In this document: positions 39,301 through 50,440 of the stretch, piece by piece | Layout: the number at the start of each line of letters is the position of its first letter | How positions within the stretch are numbered: the stretch's first letter is position 1 | Assembly (NCBI RefSeq): GCF_018320785.1 | Contig: NC_054873.1 | Coordinates: forward strand, 28,486,196-28,550,195 | Length of the DNA: 64,000 bases | Direction: 5' to 3' | Origin: Cheilinus undulatus | Taxonomy: Eukaryota; Chordata; Actinopteri; Labriformes; Labridae | Program-made: the position numbers and the translations under genes | The notes under the pieces: generated by a model | What the model was told of the DNA's origin: nothing | Databases searched by the model: none | Seen by the model: the letters and a program-made list of their open reading frames with translations, nothing else

Positions 39301-39745
39301 TGACCGGGGCGATCCTCTTGGACGTTTCTCAGGCTTCGGCCTACCAACCTCACCAACTACACCCCCACAAACCATCCTCAAATCCTCCAGCCTCAGCCTC
39401 CCCCAGGAGCCTAAAGAAGTCCGCTTTGTGATGAGGAGCTCCAGCGCCCGTTCCCGCTCTCGCTCCCCATCCCCATCACCTTCCCATTCGCCTGGGCTGG
39501 GCTCACCACTTTTAGCCCTCCGACCCTTCCACCAGAAACCTCTCCACCTCTGGAATAAGTACGATGTAGGAGACTGGCTGGAGAGCATCAATTTAGGAGA
39601 GCACAGAGCAGGGTTTCAGGACCATGAGATCGAGGGCTCTCACCTCCCAGCTCTCACTAAGGATGACTTTGCAGAGCTGGGAGTGACACGCGTTGGACAC
39701 CGTATGAACATTGAACGAGCACTGAAAATGCTGCTAGAGAGCTGA
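16909..39745 (+). CDS. shank3: SHANK3 postsynaptic scaffold, C-terminal two thirds (11 exons)
   Basis: Scaffold of excitatory postsynaptic densities. Its PDZ binds GKAP/SAPAP, its proline-rich region binds Homer and cortactin, and its SAM domain self-assembles into sheets (family knowledge). Exons: 16909-16984, 20161-20243, 23132-23256, 24569-24704, 28529-28609, 28788-28811, 29208-29335, 29590-29695, 30229-30755, 30857-32961, 39175-39745. They join in phase to 3,962 nt: 1,319 full residues, beginning inside a Glu codon whose first base lies in an upstream exon. In order: linker 1-25, PDZ about 26-125 with GFGF at 43-46, proline-rich region about 140-1250, SAM 1255-1319. The ankyrin and SH3 exons lie upstream of the window. 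The PDZ segment, KQRPTSRRITPAEIS, the RSIDER-type and KKSM motifs and the SAM domain match SHANK3 better than SHANK1 or SHANK2. Teleosts often have two co-orthologs (shank3a/shank3b), and I cannot tell which this is. Confidence 0.95.
16985..20160 (+). other. shank3 intron with a TA-flanked MITE
   Basis: Contains the MITE at 17295-17838. The remaining sequence, including a CT-rich stretch just before the acceptor, shows no exon. Short ORFs here lack coding character. Confidence 0.7.
17295..17838. mobile_element. 544-bp MITE with Tc1/mariner-type ends
   Basis: The ends CAGTGCTTAACAAATTTATT and AATAAATTTGTTAAGCACTG are exact inverted repeats (at least 25 bases) and are flanked by TA on both sides (17293-17294, 17839-17840). 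There is no ORF inside. The exact ends suggest it is younger than the other relics. Confidence 0.88.
20161..20243 (+). CDS. shank3: shank3 exon: PDZ part 1
   Basis: The acceptor CTCTGACAG and donor GGTGAGAA flank 83 nt coding DYIIEEKNAVLQKK and the carboxylate-binding loop GFGF, ending GAK. This is the first PDZ strand plus the ligand-binding loop. Confidence 0.95.
20950..20971. repeat. (CA)n microsatellite
   Basis: About eleven uninterrupted AC units. Confidence 0.9.
21690..22200 (-). pseudogene. Decayed Tc1-like transposase N-terminal fragment
   Basis: On the minus strand ENISYRATAKNLESLPCTV and NIKRFKESGEISVCNRQ match the helix-turn-helix of Tc1-like transposases (SYRAIAKNL, IIKRFRESG). 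Further homology continues in broken frames with CCTTAGGAGGCACTGCATTA. Stops and frameshifts are present. Confidence 0.7.
22527..22845 (-). repeat. Teleost L2/SINE-type repeat with (ATCC)n tail
   Basis: CCATCCATCCATTTTCTATA at the plus-strand left is the tail in reverse. The element reads rightwards to leftwards with GTGTGGAGTTTGCATGTTCT and GGTGGCGCAAGGGTTAGCAC (minus strand), a very common dispersed fish repeat. Confidence 0.75.
23132..23256 (+). CDS. shank3: shank3 exon: PDZ part 2
   Basis: The acceptor TTTTCAG precedes 125 nt coding ETPIEEFTPTPAFPALQYLE and GLRTGDFLIE. This includes the long beta2-beta3 insertion typical of SHANK PDZ domains. The donor is GTGATT. Confidence 0.95.
23257..24568 (+). 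other. shank3 intron
   Basis: Holds an interspersed repeat at about 24100-24420 and otherwise plain AT-rich DNA. Confidence 0.7.
24100..24420. repeat. Dispersed fish repeat with CCTCCCCTTTAACGGGCAGG
   Basis: AGGAAAACCTCCCCTTTAAC, AGGAACCTCAAGCAGAGCC and CCATTTGCTGAAGCCGTGC resemble a high-copy teleost repeat. The class is not assigned. Confidence 0.45.
24569..24704 (+). CDS. shank3: shank3 exon: PDZ part 3
   Basis: The acceptor CTCTTAG and donor GGTAAAG flank VNGVNVVKVGHKQVVSLIRQ and the last PDZ strand MKVVSVSRKP. The exon ends in KK, one base into the Ala codon completed at 28529. Confidence 0.95.
24705..28320 (+). other. shank3 intron, CT microsatellite and possible internal promoter region
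   Basis: Contains a long CT microsatellite at 27311-27398. The last few hundred bases before 28321 would be leader and promoter if the internal start is real. No TATA box or clear GC box was seen. Confidence 0.5.
27311..27398. repeat. (CT)n microsatellite, about 88 bp
   Basis: Nearly pure CT with a few interruptions. The Arg-Glu/Ser-Leu ORFs across it are artefacts of the repeat. Confidence 0.95.
28321..28528 (+). CDS. shank3: Candidate second internal start: first exon reading through into shank3
   Basis: An ATG at 28321 (A at -3) opens 69 codons that run in frame, with no stop, straight through the acceptor at 28527-28528 into the APPPPKRAP exon. The extra peptide begins MKKLGSNRSLNRVLSK, is rich in Lys/Arg/Ser and has an ordinary coding third-position pattern. 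It ends CLVFT before APPPP. The product would lack ankyrin, SH3 and PDZ and keep the proline-rich region and SAM. Mammalian SHANK3 is known to make short transcripts from promoters inside the gene. No database match is claimed. Confidence 0.5.
28529..28609 (+). CDS. shank3: shank3 exon: APPPPKRAP segment
   Basis: The acceptor TTGTCTTCACAG and donor GGTGAGTG flank APPPPKRAPSTTLTLRSKSM and TAELEEL, nearly identical to mammalian SHANK3. It links the PDZ to the proline-rich region. Confidence 0.95.
28788..28811 (+). CDS. shank3: shank3 24-nt microexon
   Basis: The acceptor CACCAAG and donor GGTGAGTC bound 24 nt coding SARRRRG, flanked by split Ala and Glu codons. It corresponds to the ASIRRRKG stretch of the mammalian protein. 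Skipping it preserves frame, so it is a natural cassette exon that adds a basic patch. Confidence 0.85.
29208..29335 (+). CDS. shank3: shank3 exon: TVKQRPTSRRITP segment
   Basis: The acceptor CCCAACAG and donor CGTAAGT flank ERLDEMLASQ... through RAATVKQRPTSRRITPAEIS, a conserved SHANK3 block. Confidence 0.93.
29590..29695 (+). CDS. shank3: shank3 exon: SLFERQG segment
   Basis: The acceptor TTGCTGCAG and donor GGTAAAA bound 106 nt coding SLFERQGMTLHG... to SRTKSFG. SLFERQG and the RTKS serine context match SHANK3. Confidence 0.92.
30229..30755 (+). CDS. shank3: shank3 exon: first proline-rich block
   Basis: The acceptor CCTCACCAG and donor CAGGTAGG bound 175 whole codons plus a split one. 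It codes ATEEDRLSAL, FPRSSSM, several PPPPP tracts (SH3/EVH1-type ligands), ERQKKARSMIILQDS and KSPLVKQLQ, all SHANK3 landmarks. Confidence 0.94.
30857..32961 (+). CDS. shank3: shank3 large exon: proline-rich region with Homer and cortactin ligands
   Basis: A single 2,105-nt exon (701 codons plus two bases). It starts VEDAQEKASLAL after CTGCAG and ends GAR with donor GTAAGC. It includes FAAAIAGAVKDRERRLEERR, HPLTGKPLDPNSPLALALAA and KKSMLISIMDTSQQ. The Homer-binding PPDEF motif is at 32048-32062, and KPPVPPKPRLKS, the cortactin-type ligand, is near 32489-32521. SKLWGDPVE and SSRLQQLNKDTRSLGEEP follow. A Pro/Thr-rich stretch (about 32100-32240) and a Gly/Leu repeat (about 32755-32825) are longer than in the mammalian protein as I know it. 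Confidence 0.96.
34770..35040. repeat. Possible hAT-type MITE
   Basis: GGCCCTATTCACATGAAGAC, AAACCGGGTCCCAGAGTG and TGTGGACAGCCAACCGCATC match the wording of short repeats spread in fish genomes that I associate with hAT MITEs. The ends and target duplication were not located. Confidence 0.45.
37829..37855 (+). promoter_or_regulatory. Possible GC box and inverted CCAAT box
   Basis: TCCGCCC (37829-37835) and ATTGG (37851-37855) lie close together in a locally GC-richer stretch of the last intron, 1.3 kb before the SAM exon. Weak evidence of an internal promoter. Confidence 0.2.
39175..39745 (+). CDS. shank3: shank3 last exon: SAM domain and stop
   Basis: The acceptor CTCCTTAAG completes an Arg codon and reads LFSSLGELHTISQRS... 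The exon contains PKEVRFVMRS, an Arg/Ser/Pro block, and the SAM domain from LWNKYDVGDWLES to ERALKMLLES. The TGA stop is at 39743-39745. LGVTRVGHRMNIERAL is the conserved SAM helix 5 used for assembly. Confidence 0.96.
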
Positions 39746-42700
39746 CCCCTGCCCTGAGCCACACAAAGAGAAAGATGAAGATCTGCGAGTTACAGAGTCG
39801 ATTGAAGAGAAACAATGAGGACCACTCCTCCTTTACTCTGGCTGCTTTTAAGTTCTGCATCACCAGTGTTTACCTGTGGTCCTTGACCACACATTTTGTT
39901 CCTGTCTCATTAATACCCTGCACTCTGCACTGCACTGAAGAGGAGGAATCAGTCCATTCATTCCCCTCCACTCAGGCCTTAGTGTCTGGCCGCCTTCTGA
40001 CCTGAATTCAAAAAGATCAGACCTCAAAATGAGCTCTTTTTTTTTCCTCACTGAGGAGAATCCTACGAGCTCCAATTAAAACATTAAATTTGTGAAAGAT
40101 TCAGTTATTTCCTGAGTATGCCCCAAGTGTTCTCCCTCACTAGTCCCTTCACTCCTCTCTACCTCTACCCCTCCATCTCTGAGGCCCCTGGAAGCCTTTT
40201 GAAGTTCGAGTAAAGGAGGAGGAGGTGAAAGAATTTTTTCTTTCCAAACAGGAAGCTCAGTTGCCTTTCAAAATATTTCTACAGAGATCATCAGTGATGA
40301 ACACAGGACTATGAGCATATATAGCTATACCTGCTGTTGTTTTTAAACCGAAGACTTTGAGCCCAGAGGTGGAGCTCCACAAAGTAAACCATGGGAGAAA
40401 CCCCTCCGCCTTGGTATCCAGACTGTGCTATCTATTATATTTGGAGAATGTTTAACCAACACTCGTGGCTTTTTTCATAATCAATTTTTTGGTTTTCCAA
40501 AGGGAATATTATATATATAGGTATTATATAATATGATATACAATATATGTATTGAAATATAGCTTTCAGAAGAAAAGACAATGTTGCAAAGAGGAAATGT
40601 AATAAATTAATCTGCGCCTGTTTTTGGTTTTTAGTATAGAAGGCAGAGAAATCTTTAAATTTATTCCACCAATAGTTTACTCATTTCTACCGATTATATA
40701 TACATATATATAAATATATATATTTGAAATTTGAAAAAAGTATATAGATATGAAAAAGAAAGTTTTGTCATAGGTATACAGTTTCCTCATGGTCACCCTT
40801 TCTTGAACCGTAGCATGAAGAGTTGCATCATGTCTTGGACCGAGAGTGTGTTTGTTTTTATTTTCTTACGGTCTTCCTTCATATTAAAGGGCATCCCGTA
40901 ATGTGAGGCTAAGACCCCAGTCGACTCCCATCCCTACTGCTGCATCTGCAGACATGGCCTGACGTGGTTGTGACTCAGCTTTACCCACAGAAACATGTAG
41001 AAAGGACCACTGACTGAAACAGCTGCTTGGTATAAAGAGGCCCTTCATCTTTTGTCTGTGAACCACTCAGGGATGGAAGTTTGGGACACTAGCATGGAGA
41101 TATTGTTGGCTGTTATTTTGATACTATTCTTTTCAATATATGCCTTTGAGGACAATTTAACACCACAGTTTGAAAACTGTTTGAGGGCTAGTTAAAAAAA
41201 TTCCATCCCTGCAACCCCTGATGATGCCTCTCAGACTAGGCTGGCATAGAGAGAATAGGAGAGCAAAGAAGGTAAAAGTTGGATTGTTCCCCTCACTCAT
41301 AGAGAAATAATCATGAAAGAACAAGAGAGCAGACAACTGTCAGGATTAATTTTCACAGCAGATATAAACAGCTATTTAGTGTGTGAACAAAGCTGAATTA
41401 AGCTTTAACTGTTGAATTATATTGTCCTTTAAATTTACTTCAGTATAAGCATCTCGGTTTATACAAACTGAACTTAAAGCTTGTGCCCCTCTGAAATGCC
41501 ACGGCAGGAAATGTGTCAGTAGTCTATCAGGCTGTGGGGATGGGAAAGCCTCTGTGAGGTCTGTGAGGAAAATTCAGGATTTTACAACCTGGCAGTGTCT
41601 ACAACATCGCTGCTTCCTTGTATCTTTGCAGTTTACTTAGTGATTAAAATATTATCATAAACAGAAGCAGCCAGGACTGTAAAAAATAAGACCCAGGTTG
41701 TAAGAGCAAAAAAATAAAATAATACAAATACAACTGAATTTTCCTTTAACAATACAAAATCTACAATTGTACTTATGAGTAGCTTCTGCTGGCAGTGAGA
41801 AACAGTGAGTTTTATTCACGCAACAAAAGCATTTTATCCATGGCTTTTCTCTAACAGAAGGCTGCCAGGTGATCTCTATTACTACTAAAAAAACGCACAT
41901 CAGCAGATTCAGTCAGTACGCCAAGGCACTTTAACTTGGCGAAAAGCTCTGTGCATCTTTTTTCTTCTTTTTTTGCTAGCAGTTTGTAAAAGCGGGTGGA
42001 GAAAATCTTGTCGTATCTGGGTTGTAGGAATAGCACTCACTGCCTCACTGTGACCTCACTGATTTCTTTTCTTCTGACTCCAGTGTTACAGTCTGATTCA
42101 TTTGAACTCTCTGTGTTTCCTTGTTTATTTGGTTGATTTGTTACCCTCAGACACTGTGGGTAGATTTTGTAGCGTGTGGAACATGATACTTTAATCTTTC
42201 ACTCATTTGAATTTTAGAGTGACAGAAAAATATGAAGAAAAAAAACAAATATTCTGTCCATTCTAAACCTACTTACACTTGTACAAATGAACAAACTACA
42301 AATATTTGCTTTTTTAAAATCACAAGCAATGTATATATGATAGATTTCATATAAATTTTTGAAAAAAGTATATAGATCTATATATGAATGTTTGGCATAT
42401 ATGCATAGTTAACCACCTGTGGAAAGGTGAGCAGATTTTATTCTTTCTATGAACTCTTGAACTTTTGAATTCTGAACTATGAACTAGGGGATGATTTGCA
42501 CAAAACAAGGTGACAAGGTGCTAACATAAAAGCCACCCAACGTCCAAGCGCATGCGTGCATCTGGATTCCCTGAATCTCTGTGTGGTCGTTCCTTTCACC
42601 GTGTGCGTGTGAATGTGTGAGTATGCGTGAGTATGCGTGCAGATGCTTGTTTATTCCTTTTTTGTGTGTGTGTTTGTTTGAGTGAGTGTACGGTTGATTG

Positions 42701-44035
42701 TTAGGGTTTACATCTTTGGAGTTAGTCCACTATAGCCTTACTGTATTACCATCAGAGATTCCCGGCAGTGGCTGTGTCACACAAACACACACACATAACA
42801 TACACACAAACAGAAAAATGCGCACACGCACACTCATGTATAGTTTCACATCCATCATTTTTCTGCATCCTTGTTTTGCTTTTTAAAATGTGGACTGCTC
42901 TGCCATAGACAGAGAGAAAGATGAACACATAGTGTTGAATGAAACCATTGTGGCATTTTATATTGCAGAACAACCTGAACTCAACTTGTGACTGTGTAGG
43001 TGCGACTTATGCAGTGTCACTGTTTTGTACACACGTTCCCAGATAGCATTACGCGCTCCTTACCCTCCACTCTGTCTGGCAGCACTCCTTTTTCCTTTTT
43101 CAGACCTTCAGTTTCTGAGTTTTTTGAGATGCTATATGAGGTGATTAAGTGAGGAATAAACAACACAAAGGAAAATGTGCCAAAAAATAACTTTTAACTG
43201 TATATTTATCTTTGCTTTAGGACTATCTTAGTTACAGCATTCTTGAGCTGTTAGACTCAATAATATGGTGCCATCTCCTGGAAATCTTGAGAACTACGGA
43301 CATTTGTTAGATATCTCTGTATTTCCGACAGGTGGAAATGCAGTCATTGTTATTATTTTATGAAGTAGCAGGCTAGTGCATTTATACATTTATATATGTG
43401 GATATAACGGATTATATCTATATATATATATTCTATAAAGCCTGTGTATAACTACCTGTGAGCTTTGCATTAACCTTTCTCTTTACATTTTGAGACAGAG
43501 TATCACAACTGCTTGATTTTACTGTGATGAAGGATATTATCCAGCTTTGCTTACTTTTCCCATAAAAATAAACAAAACACAAACACACACACGAGGTGAA
43601 TGTGTATAGTTTGGAATCACACAGGCTGGCCTGGTTTAAACCTTAACGCTGTAGTGAATACCTGGTCAGATGGTTGTGTATGTTTACCACTAATACAGAT
43701 GCAAAATGATGCTACAGAGCAATGTGTAATTGAACTTACACACCATTAGGTCAAATAAGTTAAGTGAAGGGGTTATCTTTGTCTTATTTCTAATCAACAA
43801 AGCACAATCTACATAGCATAGGGGGAGCAGTGTAACCTTTTTAAAAACCCACTGGGGTCCAGTCATCCACTGGAACCAGTGATCTTATCATCAAAGGGGT
43901 TTTTTCTTTCATTGTTGGTTTTCTCCTTGTTTGCACTGTGAAGTTTAGAAAGGTGGAAGTATCCCTGCAATGCCTCAGCCTTGTCTCACTGTGAACATCC
44001 CCTTCTCAGCATCCAATAAACCCAGAAAATCATTT
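39746..44035 (+). other. shank3: shank3 3' UTR region (end not fixed)
   Basis: Follows the shank3 stop. It is AT-rich with TATATA runs at 40505-40750 and 43400-43430 and has no coding signal. Candidate AATAAA signals are at 40601-40606, 43567-43572 and 44015-44020. The last is followed by a T-rich stretch and is a reasonable distal site. Which signals are used cannot be read from DNA alone. Confidence 0.4.
44015..44020 (+). terminator. Candidate distal polyadenylation signal of shank3
   Basis: AATAAA lies about 4.3 kb after the stop, followed within 40 bases by TTTCTCTTAG and a T/G-rich stretch. Proximal alternatives are at 40601 and 43567. Confidence 0.3.
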
Positions 44036-46796
44036 ACAGCTTTCTCTTAGTGACTTCTGGATTCTTAAAGTGTTAAAGCCCCCTCCCTTTTAATAAATGA
44101 AGGCCCAAGTTTAATAACGGTTAACCAGAAGCTACCTAGTATTTTTCATGCAAACAGAGAAAGGGCGATACTGAAGTTTGAGACAAGATCTGAGCCGTTT
44201 TCCAGGATATCTCCACCACAGAGATATATGTTTGTTATATTATGTAATAAATTTATAATTAAAACATGAACTGAACAGAATTTTACTGTCATAAATGTTT
44301 GTACCTGTGTGAGTTACTGTTCCATACAAAACCGTCAAATCTTAATAGAACTAGGGCTGCAGCACTGAAGGGCCCTCGCATCTCGGTGCATGCTGGGGTG
44401 TGTCGCAACCAAGAGGCTTTTTTGCAGGTCTCATGATGACCCATATGAAGACCAAAAATCATACACCTAGGTTGAATGGTGTTTGGGGGGTGAAAGTTTA
44501 AAAGGAAATATCATAGAAGGAACTGTTCAGTTGGCAGAAGGGGACGATATGATAAAGCAAAGATATTGATGCATGAATTTATTCAGGATCAATGTAGGAT
44601 AGTCCTTGTGAATTTGAAGTTATCAGTAGGCTAAGTTTGGGCCATGGTCACGATCCCACCCTATGAAGTTTTAGATAACTTCAGATCTCCGTCTTGTATA
44701 GAATTAAGAAAGAATCTCAAAAAATGTGCTACCTACCTATCTGTCGGCGAAAAAAAACAAAAATTTGACCTTAGCTGTTTTTAGTGCACTTCAGTACGTT
44801 TTAGAGGATTGTTTATAAAATCTTTTTTATTCAGCTAGACCTAATACATATGTATATGTTATGTTTTGGGGCTTCCATGTGGACTGTATTTCCACCAAAA
44901 TACAAAAATTCCCATGGGTGGTGACTTTCTGGAAAGTTTGGTGAGTTTTTGAGCAATTGATCTGACATGATAATAACACCTACAGATACAAGTAAAAGGG
45001 TCTGAGGTCGGCACTGGTGCCCTAACTAACACAGTTTCTATGTACAACATAATCAGTTATGGTCGTATGTCAAACTGATCTGCATTCAGCATCCTCACTA
45101 ATTCAAATGACTGGACACACTGCCACCTTAAATCCTTTATCAAGGATGTAGCTGGCTGAGCATTTTACCAGACTTTAGTACATCTGCTGTCTGCTCATAC
45201 ATGCCAAGCAGCTGCATCTTTACAAAGTGCTGAAGGTGACTGTGCTCTCATGCCTACTGCAGGATCACAGTAAATCACAAAGACAAACATAATAACAATG
45301 TGGTTACATGGTACATTACATTTTCATTTAAAGGACAATGGAAAACAGACGCTCAATCAAAAAGTTAGTGCAACACCAGCAACCGTCAGATGAAACTTTA
45401 CAGGACACTATACAATATCAAGAACAGCAACTCACCCCTTTCTAATTGAAAGCAGTAGTAACTGTAAGAAAAAGTATCAAATGAAACAGGTAAAATAATC
45501 AATTTTTAATTTGTACCATCATCCCTGCTACTTTCATTTGACAGATAGGTTGCAGTAACAGACATGCCAAAAAAAGTACTCTAACCTTCAGTATCAAAAG
45601 TAGAAAATAGGTGGTGTAAAAGCAGATCACAGTGCAATACTGTGCAGAACTTTCAGGCATGTTTGGGCCAAATATTGAGGCTGAAATAAGGCGTAGATGT
45701 GGGGACACCATCTGGCAGGAAGGAGGATTGACACAAAAACAGTCATGCTCTGGATTTCCTTGCATATTACCATAACAAAGTCCACACCTTTAGGACCGAG
45801 TATTGGTTAGATGTTTAAAGTAAACAGCCTAGAGTATCATCCAGGCAGGAAGTAGGGTTGCCACCAGCCTCTGGTCATACAGAAACCGCCAGCAGTCTCC
45901 TGGCGTATTGCTAGGGGTGATAAGGCCTGGACATTAGTGATGCCTTTGAGCTTGACCTTGGCTGCTGAATGACATACATGTATGTTAAGCTTGACTTGGA
46001 TTCTGTTAGCTTTACGCTGTAATCATTATGATCAGAATAAAAAAAGAGTCTTGAAATATTTCTATTTGTATGACATTAATCGGTAGTATATGGAAATTAT
46101 ACTTCTTGTTTTAAATTACAGGGAAAATGAACTTTTTTTTCATGATATACTGAACATCACTTTTCATCTGGAAGTTTCATTAATCTTTAACAGCCAAAAA
46201 CACTGGGATTATTAAAATGTAGATTTTTTTCACTTAAAAACAATACTTCATATTAATTTTAAATATTTTCTGTCTTAAGGCCTGAATTGCTTATATCAGT
46301 TATAGCATTTTGATACTGGAAATTTTTTATAATCAACCTGGAATTTTAATATCTTTAAACTCAATTTTAGATATCTGTCATTGGGTTTAACACACAGTGG
46401 TGACAAGCTGTGAAGTGTCAACATGAACACGGGCAGGTAAGTGATGTCAAGTATCACCAATTGGTGAAGTGAAAACTTTAAATATATAATAATCCCAACT
46501 TGACAAAATTACATCATGATATCATTAGTCAAATTTCATATATGGCCACATCATATTTAAAAATAAAACTATGTTAAATTGTTTTGTACAGTGTTTTTGC
46601 AGTCACTTAAAGCGTCCACAGGGAATAGCTTGGCTAATTATTGAGAGTATGCTACATAATTAATAAAAATGTCAAACCCTTTGTCTAATTCAAATTTGAA
46701 TTGTAGATTCTTAGAACTTCTATGATAAATACCAACACAATAGGATCTGTAACTTTACCAATAAAATGTGATTTCTAGGTAGTTTACTTTTTGTAT
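44036..46796. other. Convergent intergenic DNA between shank3 and odf3b
   Basis: Holds the old repeat at about 44345-45035. The rest is AT-rich with no gene, RNA gene or conserved motif recognised. Confidence 0.6.
44345..45035. repeat. Old dispersed DNA-transposon-like repeat
   Basis: Begins CTAGGGCTGCAGCACTGAAG with GGGCCCTCGCATCTCGGTGC and ends near ACACCTACAGATACAAGTAA and CACTGGTGCCCTAACTAAC. The two ends look loosely inverted (AGGGC...CAGCACT against AGTGC...GCCCT). Wording is familiar from fish genomes; class unknown. Confidence 0.45.
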
Positions 46797-46802
46797 TTTA
46801 TT
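46797..46802 (-). terminator. Candidate odf3b polyadenylation signal
   Basis: TTTATT on the plus strand (AATAAA on the minus strand) lies about 27 bases after the odf3b stop, implying a very short 3' UTR. Confidence 0.35.
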
Positions 46803-46828
46803 TTGAAATGCTGAGAGAATGTGTGACA

Positions 46829-48109
<1,281 letters not shown>

Positions 48110-48483
48110 TCAAAAAACATAACTAAAAATTTCATTTTAGTAAATTAAACCAATAGGACATAAAGATTTCCAAAACTCATCACACTTATAAAACAGCACT
48201 TACATAAGCAGACACAAAAATCACTTATCAGTCTATTGTAACTGTACCTGCACTTCACAGCATTGTCACTAGGGCAGTATTTAGTGAATCTAACAATAAT
48301 ATTTCATGAATTAAGGCTAAAAGTAAATTAATATGTGGGTAAAGAGTAAGAAATGATCAACCAAAACAGTAACCTTGTGTGTCGCACACTCAGGTCTATC
48401 AGTGGAAACAGTTTTATAAATCAGTGCTGAGATCTGCTGAGGTCAGTTATTGATGTTTGGAAAACAAAAATAAATCATTTTAC

Positions 48484-48560
48484 CTGGTTAAATTAGCCTC
48501 AGATCCTTCACTTCACTCTGTGTCAGCTTTTGTGCTCTGAGCTCAAACAAAAACTGTTTA
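48484..48560 (-). other. odf3b: odf3b 5' non-coding exon
   Basis: On the minus strand TTTAACCAG|GTAAAA forms a donor at 48483-48482. The coding exon has an acceptor (ATTCTCAG) only 4 bases before its ATG, so a separate leader exon is required, and this is the best upstream candidate. The 5' limit is a guess. Confidence 0.45.
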
Positions 48561-48585
48561 GTGCATGTCAGCTTGCTATGACAAC

Positions 48586-48599
48586 GTTGCCATGGAGAT
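48586..48599. promoter_or_regulatory. X-box-like (RFX) site upstream of odf3b
   Basis: GTTGCCATGGAGAT has a perfect RFX half-site (GTTGCC) followed by AT and an imperfect second half. It lies just upstream of the inferred odf3b leader exon. RFX factors drive many motile-cilia genes, so the position makes sense; binding is inferred. Confidence 0.4.
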
Positions 48600-48766
48600 G
48601 ACTCTTTGACAGGCATTCTTAATGTGTGTGTGTGAGTGTGTGTTTGTGTGTGTACAGTGCAGGAATGTCCGAAATGTAAAAACGGAACATGCTCTCAGCA
48701 GGTTTTGTAAATGATTTATTAAGTTTCAGAGGCTGAAACAGACACTTCAGGATCTGAGCTGTTAGC

Positions 48767-48827
48767 ACTAATACTAATACCAGTACCAATATCAGTACTG
48801 GTATCGGTACTAATACTAGTATTATTA
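48767..48827. repeat. Six-base tandem array (ACTAAT/ACCAGT type)
   Basis: Units of the form AC(T/C)A(A/G)T alternate in both orientations (CTAATACTAATACCAGTACC then GTACTGGTATCGGTACT), giving a partly palindromic run. Confidence 0.6.
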
Positions 48828-49190
48828 GATGGAACAAATGTACTTTATTTATGTGTCATTTACAGAAAGTGGCCAACTCTCATGAGTTTAAAAGATGTCA
48901 GAATTACAATTGCAGTGTTGTAAAAATAAAAAATAAAAAATACAAACAATTCTAAGGTTGCATGGTTTTCCCAGCTAAACAGCCTTGCAGATAAATTGTA
49001 AAAAGTTTAAGAAATAACTTTTAATGTCCATAATGTCACAAAGTAATGTTTTTAAAAATGAATGACATATTTGCATGAAACAAATTACAACTCACTTGCC
49101 CAGGAATGACAAAGAAAAGTGTAGAATTAAAGATCTTTTTAGTGAGTCTCTGATCAGAAATCTTTACAGTCCAAACACTAACATGTAATA

Positions 49191-50060
49191 CAGGTACATC
49201 TCAAAAAATTAGAATATCATGAATAAGTTCAATATTTTTGTCACTCTTTTCTGAAAGTGAAACCCATATATTATATAGACTTGTTACACACAGAGTGATA
49301 TATTTCAAGCCTTTTTTTCTTGAAATGTTGATGATTGTGGCATACAGATATGAAAACCCAAAATTCAGTGTCTCTAAAAACTAGAATATTACATAAGATC
49401 AGTAACAAAAGGATATTTTAAACAGAAATGTCAGGCTTCTGAAAAGTATGTTCATTTCTATGCCTTTAATACTTGGTTGGGCCTCCTTTTGCATGAATTA
49501 CTGCATCAATGTGGCGTGGCATGGAGGCGATCAGCCTGTGGCACCGCTCACGGAAGCCCAGGTTGCTCTGATAGCGGCCTTCAAGTCATCTGCATTGTTG
49601 GATCCGGTGTCTCTCATCTTCCTCTTGACAATATCCCATAGATTCTCTACTGGGTTCAGGTCAGGCCAGTTTGCTGGCCAATCAAGCACAGTAACACCAT
49701 GGTCATTGAACCAGCTTTTGTTCCTTTGGCAGTGTGGGCAGGTGCCAAGTCCTGCTGGAAAATGAAATCAGCATCTCCATAAAGCTTGCCAGCAGAAGGA
49801 AGCATGAAGTGCTCTAAAATGTCCTGGTAGATGGCTGCGTTGACTGTGGACTTCAGGAAACACAGTGGACCAACACCAGCAGATGCCATGGCAGCCCAAA
49901 TCACCACTGACTGTGGAAACTTCACACTGGACTTCAAGCAATGTGCATTCTGTGCCTCTCCACTCTTCAAGGTCCCAGAGTATGGATGCCTGGATGTTGA
50001 TCTGCTATAATATGCAGACATCAATGGAGCAGCAAGGAAAGTATTGCTTGGGGACGACAC
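49191..50060 (-). mobile_element. Truncated Tc1-like transposon
   Basis: The end CAGGTACATCTCAAAAAATT abuts TA (49189-49190). Transposase pieces on the minus strand include CLKSSVKFPQSVVIWAAMAS, VGPLCFLKSTVNAAIYQDIL, GDADFIFQQDLAPAHT and, in another frame, QTGLT followed by NLW-type sequence. Frameshifts break it. The other inverted end is missing beyond about 50060. Confidence 0.85.
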
Positions 50061-50249
50061 AACTCAAGCCAAGTCCTAGAACTAGTTGTGTTGGTGGAGC
50101 TATAATCTGCTTATCACCTTGTATTGACAAATGCCTCATGTTCCTATGCAGTGATATGTAGTGTAACTACACTCTCATTCATGTATGTGAAAGAGCAGAG
50201 GGCCTCAGGTTAGGCAGCAGGAGCTTGAATGTCATAGTTCGTATAGTTT

Positions 50250-50440
50250 AGGTCAGTGCTTTCCAAAGAGTTGGCCTGAGCCTATGGGTGGGTGCCAGAG
50301 ATAGGGTTCTGCAGGTGGGCCACAAAAGAGAATTTACAATAATGATAAATCTTAGAAAAAAAAAAAACAAAACATCACATTTTAAATTACCATAAAATCC
50401 TTTATTACTTATTATCTTAAGACTCAGAAATAACAAAACA
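50250..50440. repeat. Possible hAT-related repeat fragment
   Basis: AGGTCAGTGCTTTCCAAAGA and GGTGGGCCACAAAAGAG resemble a fish dispersed repeat. Weak evidence. Confidence 0.3.
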
